Positions 54,150-64,000 of a stretch of 64,000 bases of DNA are shown here, in pieces. The position numbers were made by a program, and so were the translations under genes. Under the pieces are notes generated by a model, which was not told the DNA's origin, searched no databases, and was given only the letters and a program-made list of their open reading frames with translations. The DNA is from Callorhinus ursinus (Eukaryota > Chordata > Mammalia > Carnivora > Otariidae), in NCBI RefSeq assembly GCF_003265705.1, contig NW_020313285.1, positions 15,504,050 through 15,568,049 on the forward strand. The letters are read 5' to 3'. Every line of letters begins with the position of its first letter. The first letter of the stretch is position 1.

Positions 54150-55175
54150 ATATTCTTTTTCTAATTTTTATTTTTTTTTAAATTTGAGTATAGTTGACAT
54201 ACAATATTAACAGTTTGACGTGCACGGCAAAGTGATTCACCTTCTCTGTTACTGTGTACTTCCACAAGTCTAGCTACTGTCGCCATATGATACTATTACA
54301 GTATAGTTGGCTGTATTCTAAATGCTGTGCTTTTATTTCTGTAACTTATCCCATGACTTATCCCTGTATCACCCACTCCCCTTCACCCACTTTGCCTGTC
54401 CCCCCCATTACCTTGCCTCCCCTCTGACAAAAACCATCAGTTTTTTCTCTATTTATAGGTCTAATTCTGTTGTTTGTTTATTCATTTGTTTTCTTTATAT
54501 TCTACATGAGTGAAATTATATGATATTTGTCTTTCTCAGTCTGACTTATTTTACTTAGCATAATACCCTCTGGGTCCATCCATGTTGTTGCAAATGGCAC
54601 AATCTCATTCTTTTTTTAAGAGTGTGTAAATATCTTCTCCCATTCAGTAGTTTGCCTTTTTGTTTTGTTGATGGTTTCCTTTACTTTTCAGCAGCTTTTT
54701 ATTTTGATGAATTCCCAGTAGTTTATTTTTGCTTTTGTTTCCATTGCCTGAGGAAACATATCTAGAAAAATGTTGTTAGGGCTGATGTCAGAGAAACTAC
54801 TGCTTGTGTTCTACGATTTTTATGGATTCCTGTCTCACATTTAGATCTTGAATCCATTTTGAGTTTACTTTGGGTATGGTGTAAGAAGGTGGTCCAGGTT
54901 CCTTTTTTAACACATAGCTGTCACATTTTCCCAGCACTGTTTGTTGAAGAGGCCATCTTTCCCCCATTGTATATTCTTACTTCCTTTGTCATAGATTAAT
55001 TGACCATATAGGTGTGGGTTTATTTCTGGGCTCTGTATTCTCTTTCATTGATCTGTGTGTCAGCGTTGGTGTCAAGTACCATACTATTTTGATTACTACA
55101 ACATAATAGTATATCTTAAAATCTGGGATCGTGATACCTCCAGCTTTGTTTTTCTTTTCCTGGTTGTGTTCTGGT
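54150..55175 (-). mobile_element. LINE-1 with internal deletion
   Basis: Antisense 3' UTR and ORF2 end (54150-54618: ttgagtatagttgacataca, ggtccatccatgttgttgca) join directly at about 54620 to more upstream ORF2 (gtaaatatcttctcccattc to gtgatacctccagctttgtt). About 0.5 kb found between these parts in the copy at 11.6-13.0 kb is missing. Confidence 0.85.
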
Positions 55176-55319
55176 TTATAAAAATGTCTCTTAGGATATG
55201 GTACCCAAAACAGTTGCCATATTCCTGAACTTGTGAATCTGAAATTATAGGCCTAAGTTCATTTTCATGATGTGGAGGTACAAGCAGGATTGGTAACTTC
55301 TGAATTATAAGTGCCCTGA
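55176..55319. other. unassigned DNA
   Basis: Short stretch with no recognised feature. Confidence 0.4.
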
Positions 55320-55961
55320 AGGGAAAGTACCTGATACACTGGAAGAGCACCTAATACAGGTTTGGGGGTTGGGGAAAGCTTCCCGAAGGAAATGATGACC
55401 ATATCAAGTTCTGAAGAGTACACCAGGCAGAGGTGGACAAGTGTGATGCCCTGTAGTCACAAGAGGGAGAACCTGGTGTTTCATGGAACAGAACGAAATT
55501 GGAAACAGTTGGATGATGGCACAGTTATGGGGCATTGAGTGGAAGAGGCAGTAAATGATGTTCAAGGGAAAACTGGGGACCATGTCATAAAGGCCCTTAG
55601 AAATTGTATTAAGTGAACTGTTCCTGAGGATAATAGTGAATCATTAGTGGCAGTTTTAAGTAAAAAAAAAACCCACCAACGATTCATTTTAGAAGGATCA
55701 TTCTGTCCCAAATGCCAACGAATTGGAGGGGTTGAGATGTGCCAGGAGATCGGTTAACAGCTGTAATGGTAATTTTTAGATATAATGGTGGTGCCCAGAC
55801 CTTGACCAGTGGGTTTTGGGTTGGAAAGAAACAGACTGGAATAGTTCAGAGAATTCCATTGTTGTTTGGCTGTAGTGGGGAGAGATGGAAAGGTAGGAGT
55901 CAAGGATTTGGTTTAAGAAACTGGGTAGATGAGAGAATTTAATGAAAATCATTTGAATGGG

Positions 55962-56172
55962 GGGGCACGTGGGTGGCTCATTTGGTTAGATGACTGCCTT
56001 GGGCTCAAGCCATGATCCCAGGGTCCTAGGATCAAACTCCATATCCGGCTTCCTGCTCAGCAATGAGCCTGCTTCTCCCTTTGCCTGCCGTCCCCCCCCC
56101 CCCCCCACCACTTGTGCATGCTCATGCTCTCTCTCTGTCAAATAAATAAATAGAACATTAAAAAAAAAATCA
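55962..56172 (+). mobile_element. CAN-SINE, outer copy of a tandem pair
   Basis: Plus-strand older copy with a C14 expansion (about 56092-56106). The pair is flanked by aaaatcatttgaatggg (55945-55961) and aaaatcatttgcatggg (56371-56387), differing at one base. Confidence 0.88.
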
Positions 56173-56370
56173 GAGTGCCTGGGTGGCTCAGTTGTTAAGC
56201 GTCTGCCTTCGGCTCCGGTCATGATCCCAGGATCCTGGGTTCGAGCCCCGCATCGGGCTCCCTGCTCCACGGGAAGTCTGCTTCTCCCTCTCCCACTCCC
56301 CCTGCTTGTGTTCCCTCTCTCGCTGTGTCTCTCTCTGTCAAATAAATAAATAAAATCTTTAAAAAAATAA
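56173..56370 (+). mobile_element. young CAN-SINE inserted in the previous tail
   Basis: Near-consensus young copy (gagtgcctgggtggctcag to aataaataaataaaatcttt), same orientation as the first, without a TSD of its own outside the A-tail. Confidence 0.9.
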
Positions 56371-56830
56371 AAAATCATTTGCATGGGATTGGAATGGAGG
56401 GGTGCTGGGGAAGAAGTGAGGTTGTTAAGCCTGAGACAGCACATGCAGGTGGGGTGTACTATATGCATTTGGTTATGTGAGGTTGAACTGAAAGACATCT
56501 AGGTTGGAGAACTTCGGGCTTTAGATAGAGCTTGACTGGGAAAGTAGGTTTGGCTGTCATCAGTATACATATGGTAACTGAACTTAGGAGAATGATCTGA
56601 AATAATTTAGAGCATTTGTACAGTGAAAGAGGAGGGCACAGGCCAAAACTCTTAAAGAACTATGACCTTATTATATTTGAGCTAAACACCTTTGATGTTT
56701 TTGATGGGATTATTTGGGAACCAGCAAAAAGAAAGAAATCAGGCCTGCTCCAATTTATTTGTAGAAACCCACCAAAATTGTTTGATTGGAGGAGTGAAAA
56801 TGGTTCTTAAAATATCTCCCTTAGCTCTCA

Positions 56831-57122
56831 GTGTCTGAAATTCATGTTATTAGACGTTCTCTACTTTGGGGTAAGGCATTGTTTCTCAAGGAGTTACCTG
56901 TTAAAATGTAGATATCCCTAAAGCCAGCTAAAATACTAATTGGTGGTGGTGATATTTTTAGGTCAGTAGGTTTTTTTCTGGAATTCACACTGAAGGGACA
57001 GATAGGAAAAGATTAGGCTTGGGAAACATGACATTGTTAGGAGTATGGGGCAACAGACCTGGATTTGTGCATTGAGGTTACCAAGCACCTGGATAAAGAG
57101 ATAAGGAGAGTGAGGGCCAGAG

Positions 57123-57126
<4 letters not shown>
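56831..57126. other. unassigned DNA
   Basis: A possible, very diverged MER20-like patch around 56876-56990 is too weak to claim. Confidence 0.35.

Positions 57127-57179
<53 letters not shown>
57127..57179. repeat. (TG)n microsatellite
   Basis: An uninterrupted TG run of about 53 bases, some 60 bases before the L1 insertion. Confidence 0.95.
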
Positions 57180-57184
<5 letters not shown>

Positions 57185-57238
57185 GGGGATGGTGAGTTGG
57201 AGAGCAAAGTGGTAATGTCATTAAAAAGACATAAGAGA

Positions 57239-59073
57239 TTTCCCTGATGCCGAGCGATGTTGAGCACTTTTTCATGTGTCTGTTGGCCATTTGGATGTCT
57301 TCTTTGGAAAAATGTCTGTTCATGTCTTCTGTCCATTTCTTGATTGGATTATTTGTTCTTTGGGTGTTGAGTTTGATAAGTTCTTTATAGATTTTGAATA
57401 CTAGCCCTTTATCTGATATGTCATTTGCAAATATTTTCTCCCATTCTGTCGGTTGTCTTTTGGTTTTGTGGACTGTTTCTTTTGCTGTGCAAAAGCTTTT
57501 TATCTTGATGAAATCCCAGTAGTTCATTTTTGCCCTGGCTTCCCTTGCCTTTGGTGATGTTTCTAGGAAGAAGTTGCTGCGGCTGAGGTCGAAGAGGTTG
57601 CTGCCTGTGTTCTCCTTTAGGATTTTGATGGACTCTTGTCTCACCTTTAGGTCTTTCAACCATTTGGAGTCTATTTTTGTGTGTGGTGTAAGGAAATGGT
57701 CCAGTTTCATTCTTCTGCATGTGGCTGTCCAATTTTCCCAACACCATTTGTTGAAGAGACTGTCTTTTTTCCATTGGACATTCTTTCCTGCTTTGTCAAA
57801 GATGAGTTGACCCTAGAGTTGAGGGTCCATTTCTGGGCTCTTGATTCTGTTCCATTGATCTATGTGTCTGTTTTTGTGCCAGTACCATAGTGTCTTGATG
57901 ATGACAGCTTTGTAATAGAGCTGGAAGTCTGGAATTGTGATGCCGCCAGCTTTGCTTTTCTTTTTCAAGATTCCTCTGGCTATTCGGGGTCTCTTCTGGT
58001 TCCATACAAATTTTAGGATTATTTGTTCCATTTCTTTGAAAAAGGTGGATGGTATTTTGATGGGGATTGCATTGAATGTGTAGATTGCTCTAGGTAGCAC
58101 TGACATCTTCACAATGTTTGTTCTTCCAATCCATGAGCATGAGATACCACCTCACACCCATCAGAATGGCTAAAATTAACAAGTCAGGAAATGACAGATG
58201 TTGGCGGGGATGTGGAGAAAGGGGAACCCTCCTACACTGTTGGTGGGAATGCAAGCTGGTGCAATCACTCTGGAAAACAGTATGGAGGTTCCTCAAACAG
58301 TTGAAAATAGAGCTACCATACGATCCAGCAATTGCGCTACTGGGTATTTACCACAAAGATACAAATGTAGGGATCCGAAGGGGTACGTGCACCCCAATGT
58401 TTATAGCAGCAATGTCCACAATAGCCAAACTGTGGAAAGAGCCAAGATGTCCATCGACAGATGAATGGATCAAGAAGATGTGGTATCTATACACAATGGA
58501 ATATTATGCAGCCATCAAAAGGAATGAGATCTTGCCATTTGCAACGATGTGGATGGAACTGGAGGGTGTTATGCTGAGTGAAATAAGTCAATCAGAGAAA
58601 GACATGTATCATATGACCTCACTGATATGAGGAATTCTTCATCTCAGGAAACAAACAGGGTTGCTGGAGTGGTGGGGGGTGGGAGGGACTGGGTGGCTGG
58701 GTGATAGACATTGAGGAGGGTATGTGCTATGGTGAGCGCTGTGAATTGTACAAGACTGATGAATCACGGATCTGTACTTCTGAAACAAATAATGCAATAT
58801 ATGTTAAGGAAAAAAAAAAGCAGGAGGGGAAGAATGAAGGGGAGTAAGTTGGAGGGGGAGAGGAACCATGAGAGATGATGGACTCTGAAAAACAAACTGA
58901 GGGTTCTAGAGGGAGGGGGGTGAGGGGTTGGGTTAGCCTGGTGATGGGTATTAAAGAGGGCACATTCTGCGTGGAGCACTGAGTGTTATGCACAAACAAT
59001 CATGGAACACTACATCAAAAACTAGTGATGTAATGTATGGTGATTAACATAACAATAAAAAATTGTAAAAAAA
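57239..59073 (+). mobile_element. 5'-inverted (twin-primed) LINE-1
   Basis: 57239-58137 is ORF2 in antisense. On the minus strand it codes for recognisable L1 ORF2 stretches, such as [20 protein letters not shown] text at 58112-57813. 58138-59073 is the following ORF2 end and complete 3' UTR in sense, including [30 protein letters not shown] and the A-tail. The two parts meet in L1 coordinates with only about 20 bases missing. The insertion is bounded by acataagaga (57229-57238, 59074-59083). ORF2 is inactive: truncated and inverted. Confidence 0.93.
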
Positions 59074-59089
59074 ACATAAGAGAACATTT

Positions 59090-59149
59090 GAAAAGGTAAA
59101 GAACTAAATAGATGGAAAATCCTGAAAGTATTTCAGTTATAAATTAGGG
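59090..59149. other. short unassigned stretch
   Basis: No recognised feature. Confidence 0.4.
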
Positions 59150-59290
59150 CAACAATATAATTTATCATCTAAACTAGGACATATTGAGAAAATTTTTTAT
59201 CTAAACTGGGACATATTGAGATAGAAAGGGGACTGACTTCTCAGTAATTACATTGTGAAAACTTGCATAAACTGGGGCTATCATTAGCAA
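59150..59290. mobile_element. ancient interspersed repeat (family uncertain), copy B
   Basis: ataatttatcatctaaacta, then ggacatattgagaaaa, resemble the repeat at 23805-23945. A tandem copy inside it repeats tatctaaactgggacatatt, then gaga. Confidence 0.4.
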
Positions 59291-59329
59291 GTAAGAACAA
59301 ATGGTCACTGTAGTTATAATGTGCTTATT

Positions 59330-59525
59330 TTAATATAGTATAATAAAATAGTATCAGTTTTTAGCTACCATGTGCCAGGTATTGTACTAACTACGCACTT
59401 GATACATCTTAATTACATTCTTAAATTAATCCTCTGAGGTAAGTGGCTGTTGTTTTTATTTATAGTTGATGAAACCAACTCTTAGGGAAGTTGGCCTACA
59501 GTTCTCCATGGCAGTCAGACTTGGA
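59330..59525 (-). mobile_element. MIR
   Basis: taccatgtgccaggtattgt, ttaatcctctgaggtaagtg and gatgaaaccaactcttaggg are in antisense MIR order. Confidence 0.65.
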
Positions 59526-59561
59526 AACAGTCAAGTGATATAAACAAAATCCACGTAAACT

Positions 59562-59637
59562 TTTTTTTAATTAAATTTTTTATTGTTATGTTAATCACCA
59601 TACATCACATCATTAGTTTTTGATGTAGTGTTCCATG
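59562..59637 (-). mobile_element. 76-bp LINE-1 3' end with perfect TSD
   Basis: ttattgttatgttaatcacc, then attagtttttgatgtagtg, is the last part of the young L1 3' UTR in antisense. tccacgtaaact at 59550-59561 and 59638-59649 flanks it exactly. One of the shortest recognisable L1 insertions. Confidence 0.9.
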
Positions 59638-59774
59638 TCCACGTAAACTCTTAAACACTACATTTTACTGCCATGGCTGTGGGTGTGTATCTGTATTTAA
59701 AAATGCCCTTTGACTTGCTCAGAAAATTACTCTTGTCATATTACATCATGTATTAAATCCCATTCCCCTTCTGA

Positions 59775-59995
59775 TAGCCATTTATCTGAAGGCTTACTTT
59801 GTGCCAGACTACGTTCTAGGCATTTTACATGTATTAAATTTAAACTCATGATAAGCCTTATGAATTATTTCCTTTTTATAGTTTAGGAAGTTGAGGCATG
59901 GTGAGTAACTTGTCTAAACTCAACATTATTTAGTAAGTGGCAGAGCCAGAATTTATACTCTGACAGTTTGACTCCAGAGCCTGTTTTCTTAATTG
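59775..59995 (-). mobile_element. MIR
   Basis: gcttactttgtgccagacta, ttctaggcattttacatgta, ggaagttgaggcatggtgag, agtaagtggcagagccagaa and gactccagagcctgttttc are in antisense MIR order. Confidence 0.85.
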
Positions 59996-61974
59996 CTCTC
60001 CTCTACTGCCTCCTCTGGGCCACATTCTTTTGTGGACCTGTTTTCATTTCTCTTGGGAGTGGATTTGTTTTGGTGCCTGGTTAAGTGTATGTATACCTAT
60101 ATAAGAAAGTTTCCACAGTGTTTCCAAAGTGGTTATACAACTTTGCATTCTCTCTGGTAGTCCATCTTTATTACTAAATCCCTACTTTTCTGTTTTTTTT
60201 GTGAAGGCATATGCAGCCTTTTCCACCACTTTTGAAACTCTGGTAGTTAGAAATACATTCATTCTCCCTGTTTAAAAGTTTTGCCTCATTCACGGCAACT
60301 CACGTATATACTGTCATTTCTATCCATTTCTGTAACCCTGCCACATCCTACGCTTTCAGGGTCCAGGAACGTTAACAGCACCAGCGAACAGTAGCAAGAG
60401 GCAAAATGTCTTGGATCTCTAATAGTATCACCAATGGCTAGGATATTATTGCCCAGATAACTTTTCAGTTAAACTGTGTAACTGAATGGTTATATGCCTT
60501 TCTTTACAGTGTACTTAAGGAGGAAATAAATGGTAGTGATTTATTACAGTGCTAATAGGTTTTATAGTATACTGATTAGTTAAGAATTTGGGGGCAAATT
60601 TCTTTACCGTTTTCAGTGTGTAAAATGAAGAAATTGAACTAGATTTCTCATAGATCTTTATTGTTCTTGCCAGATCTGTATTTCTTTGGGAAGAAGGAAA
60701 GAATTAGCATTTGACTTAAATGAGCAAGGAGATGGAACACATACTTAGTACATATTTTTCTTTCAGTATCAGAGTAATTTAATAGGGTCAAGGCCTGGTA
60801 ATTTAAGCCATTATTCATTGAGGAAAAGTGGAAACTAAACAGAAATGTTACTGTAAGACTTATGGCTTTAGCTTCTTATAGTTTGACCGGCTTAAACCTA
60901 AGACTTTTGAATTGCAGTGGATTTGGGCACTTAAAAATAGATTTTTATTTTTAAATTCATAAGAGCATCTGAGGGTTGCAAGGAATCATAAAGCTGGTCT
61001 AGATCAGCTATCTGGTATTTTCAGATCGCTGCCGTAATACCCTGACTGCTGATGATAGGTGTCCCAAGGCAGGACGTTCCCTTTGAGGCAGCAGTGACTC
61101 AGAAAGATGTTCTAATATGTGGGAAATAGAGCCTCTGCTCATTCATTCTAGTTGTGCCATTTGTGCTGATGCAGAACTAGCATGATTTTTCTCTGTGACT
61201 GCCCTAAAAGTATTCTAAGGTAGCACTACTAACTCACTTCTCTAAAGATGAAGCCCTTTTTCATAGCAGTGTGATGGAACTGAAACTGTTAACTTGGAGA
61301 ATAGATATCTCTGGATAGAGATGGGCTTACACACTTTTGATATTATCTAAAATAAAATCTAATAATTAAATTCAGCTGAAGAAATAATGTAATTTTCTCG
61401 TTATTGGTATAAATAATAGGCAGATGGGGATAGAGGTGCCATTTAATATGTAAAAAGCACCAAGCCCTGCCAGCAGTTAACAATTAAAATGGATCTGATT
61501 TGATGATTTCTTCATTAATTCTAAGCAGAATGTGAAATATAGTATAGTAGTGATACTGGGATGAATGCTAATAAAATTACTATATTAAAATGTTTTTGGT
61601 TGACAGTGGAAAAAAAACTTTTTTAATCTAATTCCTACCAAATGTAATGAAAGCCTGGGGTACTTTGTGGACTGCAGTTGAATGAGTAATAATGAAATCC
61701 ACTAAATTTTCTTTTTGCCCATGCCGAATTATATGGGGTTAGCTAGAGTGCAATTTTTGGCATATGCTTTCTTTGTGATTGGTAATTATGGTTTTGATCT
61801 TTAACATTGAGATAATATACTTTTCAATGGAATTATTTTTCAGAAAAAAAGATAGTGGCTATGATTTTCATAGTTAATGCATTGAAAGGGTCTTGCCTTT
61901 CATATTAATCAGTTTTGTTATGTTATTAATATGCAAAGAATTTGATTTAAAATTCACTGCACATATTTAAGTGT
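59996..61974. other. 2 kb without recognised repeats or exons
   Basis: The longest SINE-free stretch on the right side. An acceptor-like tract (gtttttttttgtgaag) near 60207 is followed by a short open stretch, but a gaag end is atypical and no good donor follows. Left as unassigned. Confidence 0.4.
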
Positions 61975-62649
61975 TCAGTTTAATAAATTTTGAAGTTTTT
62001 ATACCTGTGAAATTACCTCTACAGTCAAGATAATGAAAATATCTGGCACCTCCAAAAGGTTTTTTTTTTCCCAGCCATTTGTAGGTCTTTTTGTCCACCA
62101 TCCTCTATTCCCAGGCAATCAACTGAATTGCTTTCTGTACCTAGAGATTCTGGAGTTTGGTGTATATGGATTCTACAGAATATACTCTTGGTGTGGCTTC
62201 TTAGCATAATTATTTTGAGATACATCCATGTTAAATAGTGTATGATAGTTCATTATTTTTCTTGAAAGTAGTAAAATTGAATGGCTTTACCATACTTAGT
62301 TTATCGATCCACCTCTTGATGGATAATTGGGTTGTTTCCACTTTTGGGTATTAAAAATAAAGGTGCTAAAAACAGTCTTTTGTGAACATAGACTTTCATT
62401 TCTGTTAGGCAAGACCTAGGAATAGCTGGCTTGTATGTTAAGTGTGTGTTTAATTTTTTAAGAAACTGACAAACTGTATTCTAAAGTGGTTTTACCATTT
62501 CACATTCTCATCAACAGCATATGATCGTTCCACTTGCTCCATATCCTTGCCAATGTTTGTATTTTCATAACGAATGATAATGTTAAGGTGTATTTTCACG
62601 TCCTTAGCTATGTGTACATCATTGGTGAGTATGTTAAGATCATTTGTTC

Positions 62650-62865
62650 CTTTTTATTTTTTAATTTTAAAAATTTTTTTAAAGATTTTATTTATTTATT
62701 TGACAGAGACACAGCGAGAGAGGGAACACAAGCAGGGGCAGTGGGAGAGGGAGAAGCAGGCTTCCCGCAGAGTATGGAGCCCGATGTGGGGCTCGATCCT
62801 GGTATCCCGGGATCATGACCTGAGCCGAAGGCAGACACTTAACGACTGAGCCACCCAGGCACCCC
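62650..62865 (-). mobile_element. CAN-SINE in L1
   Basis: Minus-strand element ending gagccacccaggcacccc. The duplication catttgttc lies at 62641-62649 and 62866-62874. Confidence 0.92.
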
Positions 62866-62896
62866 CATTTGTTCTTTTTTAAAATTGGGTTTTCTT

Positions 62897-63083
62897 GGGC
62901 GCCTGGGTGGCTCAGTTGGTTGGGCGACTGCCTTCGGCTCAGGTCATGATCCTGGAGTCCTGGGATCGAGTCCCACATCGGGCTCCCTGCTCACCAGGGA
63001 GTCTGCTTCTCCCTCTGACCCTCCCCCCCCATGCTCTCTCTCATGCTCTCTCTCACATAAATAAAATCTTTAAAAATAAAATA
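62897..63083 (+). mobile_element. CAN-SINE, outer copy of a tandem pair in L1
   Basis: Plus-strand young copy. The perfect 16-bp duplication aaaattgggttttctt at 62881-62896 and 63281-63296 encloses this copy and the next. Confidence 0.93.
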
Positions 63084-63280
63084 GGGGCGCCTGGGTGGCT
63101 CAGTTGGTTAAGCGACTGCCTTCGGCTCAGGTCATGATCCTGGAGTCCGGGATCTAGTCCCGCATCGGGCTCCCTGCTCAGCGGGAGATCTGCTTCTTCC
63201 TCTGACCCTCTTCCCTCTCATGCTCTCTGTTTCTCATTCTCTCTCTCAAATAAATAAAATCTTAAAAAATAAAATAAAAT
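63084..63280 (+). mobile_element. young CAN-SINE in the tail of the previous copy
   Basis: Plus-strand, close to consensus (ggggcgcctgggtggctcag, ttggttaagcgactgccttc). Inserted in the aaaaataaaat-type tail of the copy before it, same orientation. Confidence 0.93.
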
Positions 63281-64000
63281 AAAATTGGGTTTTCTTAATG
63301 AGTTTTGAGCATCCTTTCTTGTATTCTTTCTGAATATAAGTCCATTTTCAGATCATGAGATTTGCATCTATTTTTTTTTTCAGCATGTGAGTTGTCTTTC
63401 GTTTTGTTAAGTGTCTTGCAGATAGCAGAAATTAGTAATTTGGATGAAGTCCTGTTTGTCACTTTTGTCTTTTACATGTCATACTTTTGTGTTTTATCTA
63501 AGAAATTTTTGTCTAAGACCGCAAAAAATTTCTACTATGTTTTCTTTGTGGAATTTTATAGTTTTAGGTTTTACCTTTAGGGCTGTGATTGATTTTGAGT
63601 TAATTTTTATATGTGGCACCAGGTATGGACATCCAGTCATTCCAGCTCCATTTGTTGAAAAGGCTCTCCCTTTCCCCACTGAACTGCTTTTGTAGCAAGG
63701 TTTATTTCTGGACTCTCAATTTTGTTTTATTGATCTGTCTCTTTTCAGTACCACACTGTCTTGATATTTGCAGTTTTATAACAAATCTTGAAGTCAGGTA
63801 GTATAAGACTTCCAATATTAATTATTTTTGAAGTTGTTTTGGCCGTTCTAGCTCATTTGCATTTCCATGTGAATTTTGGAATCAGCTTCTCAATTTTTAC
63901 AAAAGCTGCTGGGATTTTGATTAGAAATGCGTGGAATCTTTTGCTCAAATTGGAGAGAATTTACATGTTAAGATCATTGAATTTTGAACATAGTAGTGTA

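Larger units (their letters stand above)
55320..56830 (-). mobile_element. LINE-2, antisense, split by a SINE pair
   Basis: aggcagaggtggacaagtg, aaggcccttagaaattgtat, tttagaaggatcattctgtc, aacagactggaatagttcag and, after the SINEs, acatctaggttggagaactt and gtttggctgtcatcagtata read as antisense L2 ORF2 to 3' UTR. Diverged. Confidence 0.65.
61975..64000 (-). mobile_element. old LINE-1, antisense, runs off the window
   Basis: tttttatacctgtgaaatta (3' UTR), catcaacagcatatgatcgt, then ORF2 text to the window end (ttcagtaccacactgtcttg, tttccatgtgaattttggaa). Three SINEs interrupt it. Open frames at 63362-63801 are antisense ORF2. Confidence 0.8.

Noticed and set aside
57078..57710. 210-codon minus-strand frame
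   Set aside because: It is L1 ORF2 C-terminal sequence in the inverted half of the twin-primed element, running into the TG microsatellite (poly-TH).
58118..58630. 170-codon plus-strand frame with WECK and YTMEYYAAIK motifs
   Set aside because: A genuine protein-like frame, but it is the end of L1 ORF2 in a truncated, inverted copy, not a host gene.

Overview
This window is non-coding-rich mammalian nuclear DNA. The most frequent repeat is the tRNA-Lys-derived CAN-SINE found only in Carnivora (head starting ggggcgcctgggtggctcag, CT-rich body, tail caaataaataaataaaatctt). The youngest copies have the body seen in arctoid caniforms (bears, seals, mustelids). I see neither the dog-type (SINEC_Cf) nor the cat-type young subfamily. 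A bear, pinniped or mustelid is therefore the best guess; this is inference from remembered consensus sequences.

Layout. 1-27 kb: old LINE-1 blocks (2.7-3.4, 4.0-8.7, 11.6-13.0, 14.9-16.4 kb), two MaLR/MLT1-like LTRs near the left end and one at 20.8-21.4 kb, Tigger-type DNA transposon fossils, L2 and MIR remnants, and many SINEs. 27.2-28.3 kb: the only CpG island. It has no TATA box, has GC boxes and an ETS/YY1 composite site, and contains a likely non-coding first exon ending at a consensus donor at 27749|27750. 28.3-40.2 kb: the presumed first intron, with a 1.5 kb L2, an L2 3' end, SINEs and single-copy DNA. 40220-40334: a candidate second exon with a strong acceptor, a good Kozak start and a consensus donor, encoding 36 residues. 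I cannot name the gene. 40.3-64 kb: intron or intergenic DNA with L1, L2, MIR, MLT1, MER2/Tigger and SINE insertions and a 400-base assembly gap (43173-43572). No further exon could be supported.

The best material for a second look is insertion history, because many target-site duplications (TSDs) can be read directly. Examples are a retroposed composite (SINE head, about 278 bp of other sequence, complete SINE) sharing one TSD at 8.7-9.2 kb; a probable SINE/L1 template-switch chimera at 40.4-40.8 kb; a 5'-inverted (twin-primed) L1 at 57.2-59.1 kb; a 76-bp L1 with perfect TSDs; and at least six SINE-into-SINE-tail insertions, one of which contains the assembly gap. A diverged direct repeat of about 60 bp flanks the CpG-island promoter. 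There is no operon, CRISPR array, rRNA or functional tRNA, and I found no clear novel molecular system. The most consequential claim is the promoter plus start-codon exon.
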